From Lachnospiraceae bacterium (GTDB lineage Bacteria; Bacillota_A; Clostridia; Lachnospirales; Lachnospiraceae): 7,624 nucleotides of DNA. A program made the position numbers and the translations under genes. Positions 1-7,197 of this stretch are shown here, in pieces. Numbering within the stretch: position 1 is the stretch's first letter; each line of letters opens with the position of its first letter. Location: the NCBI GenBank assembly GCA_017540915.1, contig JAFYAD010000340.1:1-7624 (forward strand), given 5' to 3'. The notes under the pieces are model-generated. The model saw nothing but the letters and a program-made list of their open reading frames with translations, did no database searches and was not told where the DNA came from.

Positions 1-125
1 AAGTGAGTTTCGCCATATTTAACGCCTGGTTTTCGCATTGAACCTGCATATCGGGATGCTGTTATAAGGGTACGGAAGCTTTATATTGAGACCGTGCCCG
101 GTTACTATTCAAGGAGTTTTTAATA
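1..125 (+). promoter_or_regulatory. Leader of the DUF2304 gene with weak promoter candidate
   Basis: No complete gene is visible here. All three forward frames contain stops: TGA at 4-6, TAA at 20-22 and TGA at 39-41. An upstream gene could end at any of them, but too little is present to identify it. A possible sigma-70 promoter is TTGAAC (38-43) with an extended -10 TGTTATAAG (60-68). The 19-base spacing is longer than ideal, so this is a weak call. AAGGAG at 111-116 is a good ribosome binding site, 9 bases before the ATG at 126. The genes may instead be transcribed from further upstream as part of a glycan operon. Confidence 0.35.
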
Positions 126-500
126 ATGACCATCAAACTTCGTATACTTGTATTGATAGCCATGGTGCTGTTTATACTGTATATCTTTAGATCGGTGAGA
201 AAAAAGAAGATCAATTACAGATTCGGGATACTGTGGCTCGTGATAGCCGTTGCGGTGGGGGCTATGGCTGCTCTTCCGGATTTTTTGACGTGGGTATCGC
301 AGCTTCTGGGTATCGCGGCACCTGTTAACATGCTGTTTTTCCTGGGATTTGTGCTGGTAGTGGGGATCATCCTGGAACTGTCCGCATCAGTCAGCAGACT
401 GAATGACGAGGTGAGGGATCTGACACAGCGACTTGCCCTGTACGAGCATGACAGCGTTGACGGACAGAGTGAAGAGAGTATATCCGGGAAGATCGGATGA
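126..500 (+). CDS. DUF2304 family small membrane protein
   Basis: This is a 124-residue integral membrane protein of the DUF2304 family. Three hydrophobic helices are visible at about residues 5-21, 34-50 and 67-86. A basic loop (RKKK near 25-28) follows the first helix. After the third comes a charged, probably coiled-coil tail (about 88-107, with S90-R-L-N and Q101-R-L-A-L). W37, the G62-x-x-x-P66-V-N68 segment and the tail are as I remember the family. The biochemical role is unknown. In Firmicutes these proteins usually sit beside family 2 glycosyltransferases in surface polysaccharide loci, and a glycosyltransferase follows directly here. A part in lipid-linked sugar transfer is plausible but is inference. 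The start is supported by AAGGAG 9 bases upstream. The stop (TGA 498-500) is directly followed by the next gene's ATG, so translation is probably coupled. Confidence 0.88.
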   Translation: MTIKLRILVLIAMVLFILYIFRSVRKKKINYRFGILWLVIAVAVGAMAALPDFLTWVSQLLGIAAPVNMLFFLGFVLVVGIILELSASVSRLNDEVRDLTQRLALYEHDSVDGQSEESISGKIG

Positions 501-1322
501 ATGAACACTATGAATACAAAAAAACACACCTTTGTGGTCTGTGCATACGGACAGAGCCCCTATCTGGAGGATTGCATAAAGTCTCTCCTGAAGAACGGGA
601 AGACTTCTGAGGTCTGTATCGCAACACACACCGAAAATGAACATATAAAAAATATAGCAAAGCGATACGACATACCTTTGTTTATCAATAAAAACACACC
701 CCCGGAGGGAGTGTCTGCCATTGCTTTCGACTGGAATTTCGGGCTTTCCTGCGTGAAGACCCAATATGCCACAATAGCGCATCAGGACGATCTTTATGAT
801 GAAGATTACGGCAGATTATTCACGGAAGCTATGGATAAAAAGGGTGATACCGTCATCGCTTTTTCTGACTATTATGAATATCATCAGGAATCCGGGATCA
901 GGACGGACAGAAACCTGAATCTCCTGATCAAAAAGATAATGCTGTTCCCGTTAAGGTTCAGCGGGAAGAGAGCGATCAGGCGTTTAGTACTGGCTTTTGG
1001 TGATCCGATATGCTGCCCGTCGGTATGTTTTAACATGGAATACATCAGACGCCATATAAAGATGCCTTTATTTAAGGACGGCATGGAAAGCTGTCTTGAC
1101 TGGCAGGCGTGGGAGAGGCTGTCGAGGCTTGAGGGAGAGTTCTGTTATATACCGCGGGATCTGATGACCCACAGGATCCATGAGGCTTCCGAGACCACCC
1201 GTATCATAGCGGATAAGCGCAGGATAGTGGAAAACTACAGGATGTACAGGAAATTCTGGCCGAAACCTCTGGCGGTCTTCTGGAACAGGTTGTATACATA
1301 TTCGGAGAAGAGTAACGGGTAA
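501..1322 (+). CDS. Family 2 (GT-A fold) glycosyltransferase
   Basis: This 273-residue protein is a probable cytoplasmic inverting glycosyltransferase. It would move a sugar from a nucleotide-sugar donor to a surface glycan or lipid-linked acceptor; the sugar and acceptor cannot be read from the sequence. The N-terminal beta strand and early helix (residues 10-30, TFVVCAYGQSPYLEDCIKSL) match the GT-A nucleotide-binding start. The metal-binding DxD-type motif is H94-Q-D96-D97-L-Y-D100. The acceptor half has PSVCFN (173-178), C198-L-D-W-Q-A-W204 and H224-R-I-H227-E-A-S-E-T232, a combination seen in bacterial GT2 enzymes. No membrane helix or signal peptide is evident, so membrane association may depend on the DUF2304 partner. 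The ATG at 501 touches the preceding stop and has only a poor ribosome site (GGAAG at 488-492), which fits translational coupling. A second in-frame ATG at 510 is an alternative start. Confidence 0.87.
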   Translation: MNTMNTKKHTFVVCAYGQSPYLEDCIKSLLKNGKTSEVCIATHTENEHIKNIAKRYDIPLFINKNTPPEGVSAIAFDWNFGLSCVKTQYATIAHQDDLYDEDYGRLFTEAMDKKGDTVIAFSDYYEYHQESGIRTDRNLNLLIKKIMLFPLRFSGKRAIRRLVLAFGDPICCPSVCFNMEYIRRHIKMPLFKDGMESCLDWQAWERLSRLEGEFCYIPRDLMTHRIHEASETTRIIADKRRIVENYRMYRKFWPKPLAVFWNRLYTYSEKSNG

Positions 1323-1358
1323 CGAAAAATGGTGATTTTATACAAATATAACTGCATT

Positions 1359-1398
1359 CTTTCAAGAATATTTCACTTGAAAGACTTTATTTTTCAAG
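1359..1398 (+). repeat. Three inverted CTTTCAAG arms around a promoter
   Basis: CTTTCAAG (1359-1366) and CTTGAAAG (1376-1383) form a perfect 8-base inverted repeat with a 9-base loop. A third arm, TTTCAAG (1392-1398), can pair with the central arm's CTTGAAA. The central arm contains the -35 box of the promoter, and the third arm abuts its -10 box. This could be an operator for a dimeric repressor. The first hairpin, followed by a T-rich stretch (ACTTTATTTTT), could alternatively or additionally be a weak terminator for the upstream glycosyltransferase. The symmetry is seen; the function is inferred. Confidence 0.5.
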
Positions 1399-1404
1399 TA
1401 TAAT
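1377..1404 (+). promoter_or_regulatory. Sigma-70-type promoter of the Na/Pi transporter gene
   Basis: TTGAAA (1377-1382) matches five of six bases of the -35 consensus. TATAAT (1399-1404) is a perfect -10 box, with a 16-base spacer. Transcription would start near 1411, giving a leader of roughly 58 bases before the ATG at 1469. It is the strongest promoter-like signal in the window and marks a new transcription unit after the glycan genes. Confidence 0.75.
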
Positions 1405-1439
1405 TGGTTAAGAGAGGCGAGAAAGAATATATTATTTTA

Positions 1440-1457
1440 GGCGGTATGAAGACCGCC
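1440..1457 (+). promoter_or_regulatory. Hairpin abutting the transporter ribosome binding site
   Basis: GGCGGT (1440-1445) and ACCGCC (1452-1457) form a perfect, GC-rich 6-base stem with a 6-base loop, ATGAAG. The ribosome binding site GGGAG begins on the next base (1458), 6 bases before the start codon. Such a stem could limit ribosome access or stabilise the 5' end of the mRNA. The structure is seen directly; any regulation is inference. Confidence 0.45.
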
Positions 1458-1472
1458 GGGAGAGTAAAATGA
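1446..1472 (+). CDS. Possible 8-codon leader peptide
   Basis: An ATG in the loop of the leader hairpin opens a reading frame encoding MKTAGRVK. It stops at TGA 1470-1472, overlapping the transporter's ATG (1469-1471) as ATGA. That arrangement is typical of translational coupling. However, the only upstream ribosome-site-like bases are AGG at 1439-1441, just 4 bases away, so translation is doubtful. A chance frame is quite possible. Confidence 0.15.
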   Translation: MKTAGRVK

Positions 1473-3112
1473 TAGCGATCATCATCGAACTGCTTGGAGG
1501 TTTGGGTCTTTTTATTTTCGGTATGAATCTTATGAGCTCGGGAATAGAGCGGGCTGCCGGTTCAGGCTTGAGATCCATAGTGGAAAAGCTTGCCAAAAAC
1601 AAGTTTATGGGACTTATAACCGGTCTGATCTTTACGGCTGTAATCCAGTCATCGTCAGCTGCGACTGTCATGGTCGTCAGCTTTGTCAATTCAGGTCTTA
1701 TGACTTTGGCTGAGGCCAGCGGCATCATCTTAGGCGCCAATATCGGTACTACGGTGACGGCTCTGTTGGTTGCCTTAAAGCTGTCGGCGATAGCGCCGCT
1801 TTTTGTGTTTGCCGGTGCTGTCATGTATAACTTCATTAAGGAGCCGGTGACGGAGAAGATGGGACAGATCCTGTTGGGGTTTGGTATCCTGTTTGTGGGT
1901 ATTTCCACCATGAGCAGTGCCATGGGCACCCTGAAGGATACGCCGGTGGTCATAGAGACTCTGTCACATTTTACAAATCCGGTCTTAGGTATATTGATGG
2001 GGCTTGTCATTACGTCTGTAGTGCAAAGCTCATCTGTTACAGTATCCATACTGGTAGTGATGGCATCCCAGGGACTTATAGACCTTCGGATCTCAATGTT
2101 CGTAATACTGGGCTGTAATATTGGCGCATGTACATCTGCTGTACTGGCTTCTTTAAGCGGTAATAAAAACTCGAAACGTTCTGCATTGATACACCTGCTG
2201 TTCAATATATTCGGAACCATCCTCATGTTTGTGCTGCTGTTGTTGTTTGGCGATTTCATAGAGCACATCATCACAACCTTGAGCGGCGGTGGTACGGATT
2301 CCGGAAGTCTTGGCAGGAATATTGCTTTTGCCCACCTGACCTTTAAGGTGTTCCAGGTCATCGTATTTTACCCGTTTATGGATCTCATCATAAAGCTCAC
2401 CTATGTTCTGGTAAGGGGAGAAGAGAGCGACGAGAAGGTTGCAGGTACATTCCGCCTCAAATACATCGGAGATCATGCCATACCGAATCCGACAGTGGCT
2501 ATCTATCTTGCTGTTGAGGAGATGGAGAGAATGGCCAGAAAGGCCTTCGGAAGCCTGAATCTTGCAGTTACCTGTCTTATGGACAACAACACCGAGGATG
2601 TGAACATGGTTCACGAAACCGAGGAATACATAGATTATCTGGATGAGAACATCAGCGATTATCTGGTCAAGATAAACCGCGATACTCTGCCGCTACCGGA
2701 TGCGAACAGGATCGCAGCATATTTCCATGTTGTGAATGATATCGAGCGTATTGGCGATCATGCCGATAATATCGCGAATATAGTGACAGAACTGTCAGAG
2801 GGGGAGCTTTCGCTAAGCGATGAATCAAAATCAGAATTAAAAGATATGATGAAGCTGGTGAATACCATACTGGAGAAATCCCTGTACATGTTCGTGACCG
2901 GAGATACGGCCGAGATGAAGACAGTTGCCGATATCGAAGATGAGATCGATGTCATGGAGAGGGATCTTCAGTCAAAACATATTAAACGCCTTAACGAGGG
3001 CAAATGTTCAGCGCAGGTTGGAATATATTTTTCAGATATCGTGTCGGCATTGGAGAGAGTCAGTGATCATGCCATCAATATCGCATTTGCTCTCGTGGAG
3101 TCCAAAAAATGA
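1469..3112 (+). CDS. Na/Pi cotransporter family protein with PhoU-like C-terminal domain
   Basis: This 547-residue inner-membrane protein belongs to the Na/Pi cotransporter family (NptA/YjbB type, Na_Pi_cotrans). It is expected to couple inorganic phosphate movement to sodium; uptake versus export cannot be told from sequence. The membrane half (about 1-315) is an internal duplication. Each copy carries the hallmark QSSS motif (Q60-S-S-S-A and Q186-S-S-S-V), followed by a matching loop (G89-A-N-I-G-T-T and G215-C-N-I-G-A). The C-terminal half (about 335-545) is a soluble PhoU-like helical domain. Its two copies of the family's E-R-x-x-D-H metal-binding-type motif are at E426-R-I-G-D430-H and E529-R-V-S-D533-H. 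PhoU fusions of this kind are common and may sense phosphate or gate transport. The start has GGGAG at 1458-1462, 6 bases upstream. It has its own promoter, and no pst or pho genes adjoin it. Confidence 0.92.
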   Translation: MIAIIIELLGGLGLFIFGMNLMSSGIERAAGSGLRSIVEKLAKNKFMGLITGLIFTAVIQSSSAATVMVVSFVNSGLMTLAEASGIILGANIGTTVTALLVALKLSAIAPLFVFAGAVMYNFIKEPVTEKMGQILLGFGILFVGISTMSSAMGTLKDTPVVIETLSHFTNPVLGILMGLVITSVVQSSSVTVSILVVMASQGLIDLRISMFVILGCNIGACTSAVLASLSGNKNSKRSALIHLLFNIFGTILMFVLLLLFGDFIEHIITTLSGGGTDSGSLGRNIAFAHLTFKVFQVIVFYPFMDLIIKLTYVLVRGEESDEKVAGTFRLKYIGDHAIPNPTVAIYLAVEEMERMARKAFGSLNLAVTCLMDNNTEDVNMVHETEEYIDYLDENISDYLVKINRDTLPLPDANRIAAYFHVVNDIERIGDHADNIANIVTELSEGELSLSDESKSELKDMMKLVNTILEKSLYMFVTGDTAEMKTVADIEDEIDVMERDLQSKHIKRLNEGKCSAQVGIYFSDIVSALERVSDHAINIAFALVESKK

Positions 3113-3147
3113 TCTGTCTCTTATCCGGATCTCATAAATACGTACTT

Positions 3148-3178
3148 AATTTATGGAACACAGTTCCATTGCTAAATT
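3148..3178 (+). promoter_or_regulatory. Dyad in the gap before gpmI: operator, promoter or weak terminator
   Basis: ATGGAAC (3153-3159) and GTTCCAT (3163-3169) are perfect inverted arms around a 3-base centre, ACA. Outer arms AATTTA (3148-3153) and TAAATT (3173-3178) can extend the stem with a 4-base bulge, and TT follows. Read as RNA it is a weak terminator-like hairpin after the transporter gene. Read as DNA, TGCTAAATT (3170-3178) resembles an extended -10 and TTTATG (3150-3155) a poor -35 at 17 bases, which would put the dyad in the spacer like an operator. I cannot decide between these readings. Confidence 0.4.
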
Positions 3179-3193
3179 TTACAGCCCAAAGAA

Positions 3194-3199
3194 AAGGAG
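3194..3199 (+). promoter_or_regulatory. Ribosome binding site that fixes the gpmI start
   Basis: AAGGAG lies 7 bases before the ATG at 3207. An earlier in-frame ATG at 3153 would add 18 mostly polar and basic residues, has no ribosome binding site, and lies inside the dyad. The site at 3194 and the family's usual N-terminus both favour 3207. Confidence 0.85.
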
Positions 3200-3206
3200 A
3201 AAGAAA

Positions 3207-4748
3207 ATGAGTAGGAAACCTGTTGTTTTGATGGTGTTGGATGGTTACGGTCTCAATGATAACCCGGAGGGTAATGCCATAGCAATGGCAAATACCCCGG
3301 TAATGGATTCATTGATGAAGGAATGCCCTTTTGTAAAGGGAAATGCGTCAGGTCTTTACGTTGGACTGCCTGACGGACAGATGGGTAATTCAGAGGTGGG
3401 ACATATGAATATCGGCGCAGGGCGCGTTATTTACCAGGATCTCACACGTATCACCAAGGCTATTCAGGACGGTGATTTCTATGATAACAAGATGTTAAGA
3501 AAGGCGATAGAAGACTGCAAGGCGAACAATTCGGATCTGCATATATGGGGACTTCTGTCAGATGGCGGAGTTCACAGCCACAATACACATGTTTACGGAC
3601 TTCTGGAGCTTGCCAAAAGAATGGATTTTGACAGGGTCTATGTCCATGCATTTTTAGACGGACGCGACACGCCGCCGTCATCAGGAAAGGATTACGTTGC
3701 CGAGCTCGAAGCAAAGATGAAGGAAATCGGTGTAGGTAAGGTGGCATCCCTTTCCGGCAGATATTATGCAATGGATCGCGATAATAACTACGATCGTGTT
3801 GAAAAAGCTTATGTTTCCCTTGTAAAGGGCGAGGGCGTTCAGGCTACGGACGCTGTAAAGGCGATGGAGGATTCCTACGCTAACGGCGTGACGGATGAGT
3901 TTGTGTTGCCGACTGTCATCACGGACGAGGCAGGTAAGCCCGTATCACTGGTGAAGCCCCATGATTCGGTAATATTCTTCAATTTCCGTCCGGACAGAGC
4001 CAGAGAGATCACCAGAGTTTTCTGTGATGATAAGTTCGATAAGTTTGAGAGAGAGTTCATGCCGCTCACATATGTATGCTTCAAGGATTATGATGAGACT
4101 ATTCCGAACAAATATATCGCTTTTGAAAAAGAGAGCATAAAAAATACCTTTGGCGAGTATCTGGCAAAATGTGGTAAAAAGCAGCTCCGTCTGGCCGAGA
4201 CTGAAAAATACGCTCATGTGACATTCTTCTTTAACGGTGGCATCGAGGAGCCGAACACGGATGAAAATCGTATTCTGGTAAACTCACCCAAGGTGGCTAC
4301 ATACGATCTCCAGCCGGAGATGAGTGCCCCGGAGGTTGGACAGGATCTTGTGGATGCCATCAATTCAGGTGAGTATGATGTCATCATCATGAATTTTGCA
4401 AATCCGGACATGGTAGGACATACGGGCGTGATACCTGCAGCTATCAAGGGTGTCGAGAAGGTTGATGAACTCGTAGGCAGGGCGCGAGATGCTGTCAAAG
4501 CTCAAAACGGTGTAATGTTCATCTGCGCTGACCACGGCAATGCTGAGAAGATGATCGATTATGAGACCGGAGAGCCGCACACTGCTCACACTACTAATCC
4601 GGTACCCTTCATCCTGTACAATTATGATGAGAATTACACACTGAGAGAGGGCGGCGCGCTCTGCGACATCGTGCCCACACTCCTGGAGATCATGGAGCTT
4701 CCGCAGCCACCGGAGATGACAGGAAAGTCACTCCTTATAAAGAAGTAG
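3207..4748 (+). CDS. gpmI: 2,3-bisphosphoglycerate-independent phosphoglycerate mutase
   Basis: This 513-residue cytoplasmic enzyme interconverts 3-phosphoglycerate and 2-phosphoglycerate in glycolysis and gluconeogenesis, using two manganese ions and a phosphoserine intermediate. The expected active-site residues are present: metal ligand D12 in VLDGYG, catalytic S62 in G60-N-S-E-V-G-H66, D151-G-R153-D154, R185 and R191 in GRYYAMDR, R261-P-D-R264, K334, D401-M-V-G-H405, D442-H443 and H461 in HTAH. With the start at 3207, S62, R153, R261, D401 and H405 carry the same numbers as in the well-studied Geobacillus enzyme, which supports that start. The length is normal for the family (about 510-515). 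The gene is complete with no frameshift. It is followed after 49 bases by purC with no clear terminator between, so co-transcription is likely. Its own promoter is uncertain. Confidence 0.97.
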   Translation: MSRKPVVLMVLDGYGLNDNPEGNAIAMANTPVMDSLMKECPFVKGNASGLYVGLPDGQMGNSEVGHMNIGAGRVIYQDLTRITKAIQDGDFYDNKMLRKAIEDCKANNSDLHIWGLLSDGGVHSHNTHVYGLLELAKRMDFDRVYVHAFLDGRDTPPSSGKDYVAELEAKMKEIGVGKVASLSGRYYAMDRDNNYDRVEKAYVSLVKGEGVQATDAVKAMEDSYANGVTDEFVLPTVITDEAGKPVSLVKPHDSVIFFNFRPDRAREITRVFCDDKFDKFEREFMPLTYVCFKDYDETIPNKYIAFEKESIKNTFGEYLAKCGKKQLRLAETEKYAHVTFFFNGGIEEPNTDENRILVNSPKVATYDLQPEMSAPEVGQDLVDAINSGEYDVIIMNFANPDMVGHTGVIPAAIKGVEKVDELVGRARDAVKAQNGVMFICADHGNAEKMIDYETGEPHTAHTTNPVPFILYNYDENYTLREGGALCDIVPTLLEIMELPQPPEMTGKSLLIKK

Positions 4749-4797
4749 ATCGGTTCGGGGTTGTAGAGATAAAAATTTTAGAAAAGAGGAGAACAAA

Positions 4798-5682
4798 ATG
4801 AAAGAATTCACACCCATAAAAGAAGGAAAAGTAAGGGAGGTATACGACACAGGCGACAATCTGATCCTGGTTGCCACCGACCGTATTTCAGCATTTGATC
4901 ATATTTTGAAAAACAAGATCACAGACAAAGGCGCGATACTGACACAGATGTCGGGATTCTGGTTTGATCTTACCTCCGACATCTGCAAAAATCATGTTGT
5001 ATCAATGGATACAAAAGACATGCCGGAATATTTTCAGAAGCCGGAGTTCGAAGGAAAATCCACATTGTGCAAGAAGCTTACAATGCTTCCCATCGAGTGC
5101 ATCGTAAGAGGTTATATTACCGGCAGTGGATGGGAGAGCTATAAGCAGAACGGAACCGTATGTGGTATCAAGCTTCCGGAAGGCTTAAGAGAGAGCGACA
5201 AGCTTCCCGAGCCCATATATACTCCTTCCACAAAGGCAGAGCTCGGAGATCATGACGAGAATATCTCATTTGAGCAGTCTGTGGATGTTTTAGAGAAGGT
5301 ATTCCCGGGCAAAGGTCTTGAGTATGCCACTGCCATCAAGGATGCTACAATAGCCCTGTACAAAAAATGCGCTGATTACGCACTTACAAAGGGTATCATC
5401 ATAGCAGATACCAAGTTTGAGTTCGGTCTTGATGAAAACGGCGAGATCCTCATAGGTGATGAGATGCTCACACCGGATTCAAGCCGTTTCTGGCCTGTTG
5501 AAGGATACGAGCCGGGACATGGTCAGCCTTCGTTTGACAAGCAGTTTGTCCGCGACTGGCTGAAGGCAAATCCGGATTCGGATTATCTGCTGCCGCAGGA
5601 TGTTATCGACAAGACCATCGCAAAATACAAAGAAGCTTTCGAGCTTTTGACCGGCAAGCCTTTTGTATCGGCACAAAATTAG
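4798..5682 (+). CDS. purC: Phosphoribosylaminoimidazole-succinocarboxamide synthase (SAICAR synthetase)
   Basis: This 294-residue cytoplasmic ligase joins aspartate to CAIR using ATP to make SAICAR in de novo purine synthesis. Visible motifs are the ATP-binding start K8-E-G-K-V-R-E-V-Y-D17, D28-R-I-S-A-F-D34, the substrate loop I99-E-C-I-V-R104-G-Y-I-T-G-S-G-W112, A203-D-T-K-F-E-F-G210, and the metal/substrate segment G220[12 protein letters not shown]232. The protein is of the longer (about 290-residue) subtype rather than the 235-240-residue form of E. coli and Bacillus. The start has AGAGGAG at 4785-4791, 6 bases upstream. purB, the next enzyme of the pathway, follows after 58 bases. I see no purine riboswitch in the short leader; if the operon is purine-regulated, the control element must lie elsewhere. 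Confidence 0.97.
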   Translation: MKEFTPIKEGKVREVYDTGDNLILVATDRISAFDHILKNKITDKGAILTQMSGFWFDLTSDICKNHVVSMDTKDMPEYFQKPEFEGKSTLCKKLTMLPIECIVRGYITGSGWESYKQNGTVCGIKLPEGLRESDKLPEPIYTPSTKAELGDHDENISFEQSVDVLEKVFPGKGLEYATAIKDATIALYKKCADYALTKGIIIADTKFEFGLDENGEILIGDEMLTPDSSRFWPVEGYEPGHGQPSFDKQFVRDWLKANPDSDYLLPQDVIDKTIAKYKEAFELLTGKPFVSAQN

Positions 5683-5689
5683 TTTTTAG

Positions 5690-5705
5690 GGGGTAATGAT
5701 ACCCC
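5690..5705 (+). repeat. Small hairpin between purC and purB
   Basis: GGGGTA (5690-5695) and TACCCC (5700-5705) form a perfect 6-base stem with loop ATGA. No T-run follows, so it is not a classical terminator; a T5 run at 5683-5687 lies before it instead. It might act as an mRNA processing or stability element between the two purine genes, or it may be chance. Confidence 0.35.
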
Positions 5706-5740
5706 GGATCATATACGATAAATGAAACAGGAGAATCAAC

Positions 5741-7192
5741 ATGGCAACAGATATTTATTCAAGCCCGCTGTCGGAGAGATACGCCAGCAGGGAGATGCAG
5801 TACATTTTTTCACAGGATATGAAGTTCTCTACATGGAGAAGACTGTGGATAGCACTGGCAGAGACGGAGATGGAGCTCGGACTTTCCGAGAACGGAGTTC
5901 CTGTTATAAAACAGGAGATGATCGACGAGATGAAAGAGCACATCACTGACATCAATTATGATGTGGCTAAAGAGCGCGAAAAGCTGGTTCGCCATGATGT
6001 AATGAGTCATGTTTATGCATACGGACAGCAGTGCCCGAAGGCGGCAGGTATCATACATCTGGGAGCTACAAGCTGCTATGTTGGTGATAATACTGACATC
6101 ATAGTGATGCGTGAGGCATTAAAGCTGGTTCACAAAAAACTGGTGAATGTCATAGATGAGCTAGCAAAGTTTGCCGGTGAATACAAGGATCTCCCCACCA
6201 TCGCGTTTACTCATTTTCAGCCTGCACAGCCTACTACGGTAGGAAAACGTGCAACGCTGTGGATGAACGAGTTCATGATGGATCTTGAGGATCTGGAGTA
6301 TGTTATGGATTCACTGAAGCTTTTGGGATCAAAGGGCACTACCGGTACTCAGGCATCCTTCAAGGAGCTTTTCAACGGTGATGACGAGACCATAGATAAG
6401 ATCGATCCCATGATAGCAGAGAAGATGGGCTTTAAGGACTGCTATCCCGTTTCCGGACAGACATATTCCAGAAAGGTGGATACCAGAGTGTTGAATGTGC
6501 TGGCAGGAATTGCGGCTTCTGCCACAAAGTTCAGCAATGATATAAGACTGTTACAGCACTTAAAGCAGGTGGAGGAGCCCTTCGAGAAAAACCAGATCGG
6601 TTCCAGCGCCATGGCTTACAAGAGAAATCCCATGAGAAGCGAGCGTATCGCTTCCCTCTCAAGATACGTGATCGCCGATGCATTGAATCCGGCTATCACA
6701 TCCGCAACCCAGTGGTTTGAGAGAACCCTGGATGACTCTGCCAATAAGAGGCTTTCTGTTCCGGAAGGATTCCTGGCTATCGACGGCATATTGGATCTCT
6801 GCATCAATGTTGTGGACGGTCTCGTGGTATATCCGAAGGTTATCTACAAGCAGTTCATGAGCGAGATTCCATTCATGGCGACAGAGAACATCATGATGGA
6901 TGCAGTAAAACACGGCGGCAACAGACAGGAGCTCCATGAGAAGATCAGAGTCCTCTCTATGGAAGCAGGAAAGACTGTAAAGGTAGAGGGAAAAGACAAC
7001 AATCTGGTTGATCTTATCGCTGCTGATCCTGCATTCGGTCTTACAAAAGAGGATATCGAAAAGACATTGAAACCCGAGCTCTATGTTGGCAGGGCACCAA
7101 GACAGGTTGAGGTATATCTGAGAGATGTAGTACAGCCTGTGCTGGACAGATGTAAGGATGAGCTTGGGGTGAAAGCTGAGATTAATGTATAA
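5741..7192 (+). CDS. purB: Adenylosuccinate lyase
   Basis: This 483-residue cytoplasmic enzyme of the fumarase/aspartase superfamily acts twice in purine synthesis: SAICAR to AICAR plus fumarate, and adenylosuccinate to AMP plus fumarate. The superfamily signature is clear at G287-S-S-A-M-A-Y-K294-R-N-P297, containing the flexible-loop catalytic serine. The catalytic histidine region is T157-H158-F-Q-P-A-Q-P-T-T, and GATSCYVGDN lies upstream of it. The N-terminus (YSSPLSERYAS and WRRLWIALAETE) is typical of the longer subtype found in Lachnospiraceae and related Clostridia. The start has CAGGAG at 5728-5733, 7 bases upstream. An out-of-frame ATG at 5722 opens a 75-codon overlapping frame, which I judge to be chance. 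The gene is complete, forms a functional pair with purC, and is followed by a GC-rich paired repeat rather than another purine gene. Confidence 0.97.
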   Translation: MATDIYSSPLSERYASREMQYIFSQDMKFSTWRRLWIALAETEMELGLSENGVPVIKQEMIDEMKEHITDINYDVAKEREKLVRHDVMSHVYAYGQQCPKAAGIIHLGATSCYVGDNTDIIVMREALKLVHKKLVNVIDELAKFAGEYKDLPTIAFTHFQPAQPTTVGKRATLWMNEFMMDLEDLEYVMDSLKLLGSKGTTGTQASFKELFNGDDETIDKIDPMIAEKMGFKDCYPVSGQTYSRKVDTRVLNVLAGIAASATKFSNDIRLLQHLKQVEEPFEKNQIGSSAMAYKRNPMRSERIASLSRYVIADALNPAITSATQWFERTLDDSANKRLSVPEGFLAIDGILDLCINVVDGLVVYPKVIYKQFMSEIPFMATENIMMDAVKHGGNRQELHEKIRVLSMEAGKTVKVEGKDNNLVDLIAADPAFGLTKEDIEKTLKPELYVGRAPRQVEVYLRDVVQPVLDRCKDELGVKAEINV

Positions 7193-7197
7193 GAAGA

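Noticed and set aside
7..120. Open frame without ATG ending in tandem stops (TAA 121, TAA 124, TGA 127), possibly the tail of an upstream gene
   Set aside because: It is closed upstream by TGA at 4-6 and is only 38 codons, a length easily open by chance; the peptide resembles no family I recognise.
1432..2361. 309-codon open frame on the - strand
   Set aside because: It lies antisense inside the clearly coding Na/Pi transporter gene and its translation is low-complexity and unlike any family; a shadow frame.
3153..3206. Extended N-terminus for gpmI starting at ATG 3153
   Set aside because: No ribosome binding site, it overlaps a dyad, and starting at 3207 gives the family's length and active-site numbering.
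3113..3206. Purine riboswitch upstream of the gpmI-purC-purB group
   Set aside because: No purine-aptamer core or three-way junction could be traced in the 94 bases, nor in the gaps before purC and purB.
5722..5949. 75-codon + strand frame overlapping the purB start
   Set aside because: Out of frame with purB, has no adequate ribosome binding site, and shows no recognisable protein.
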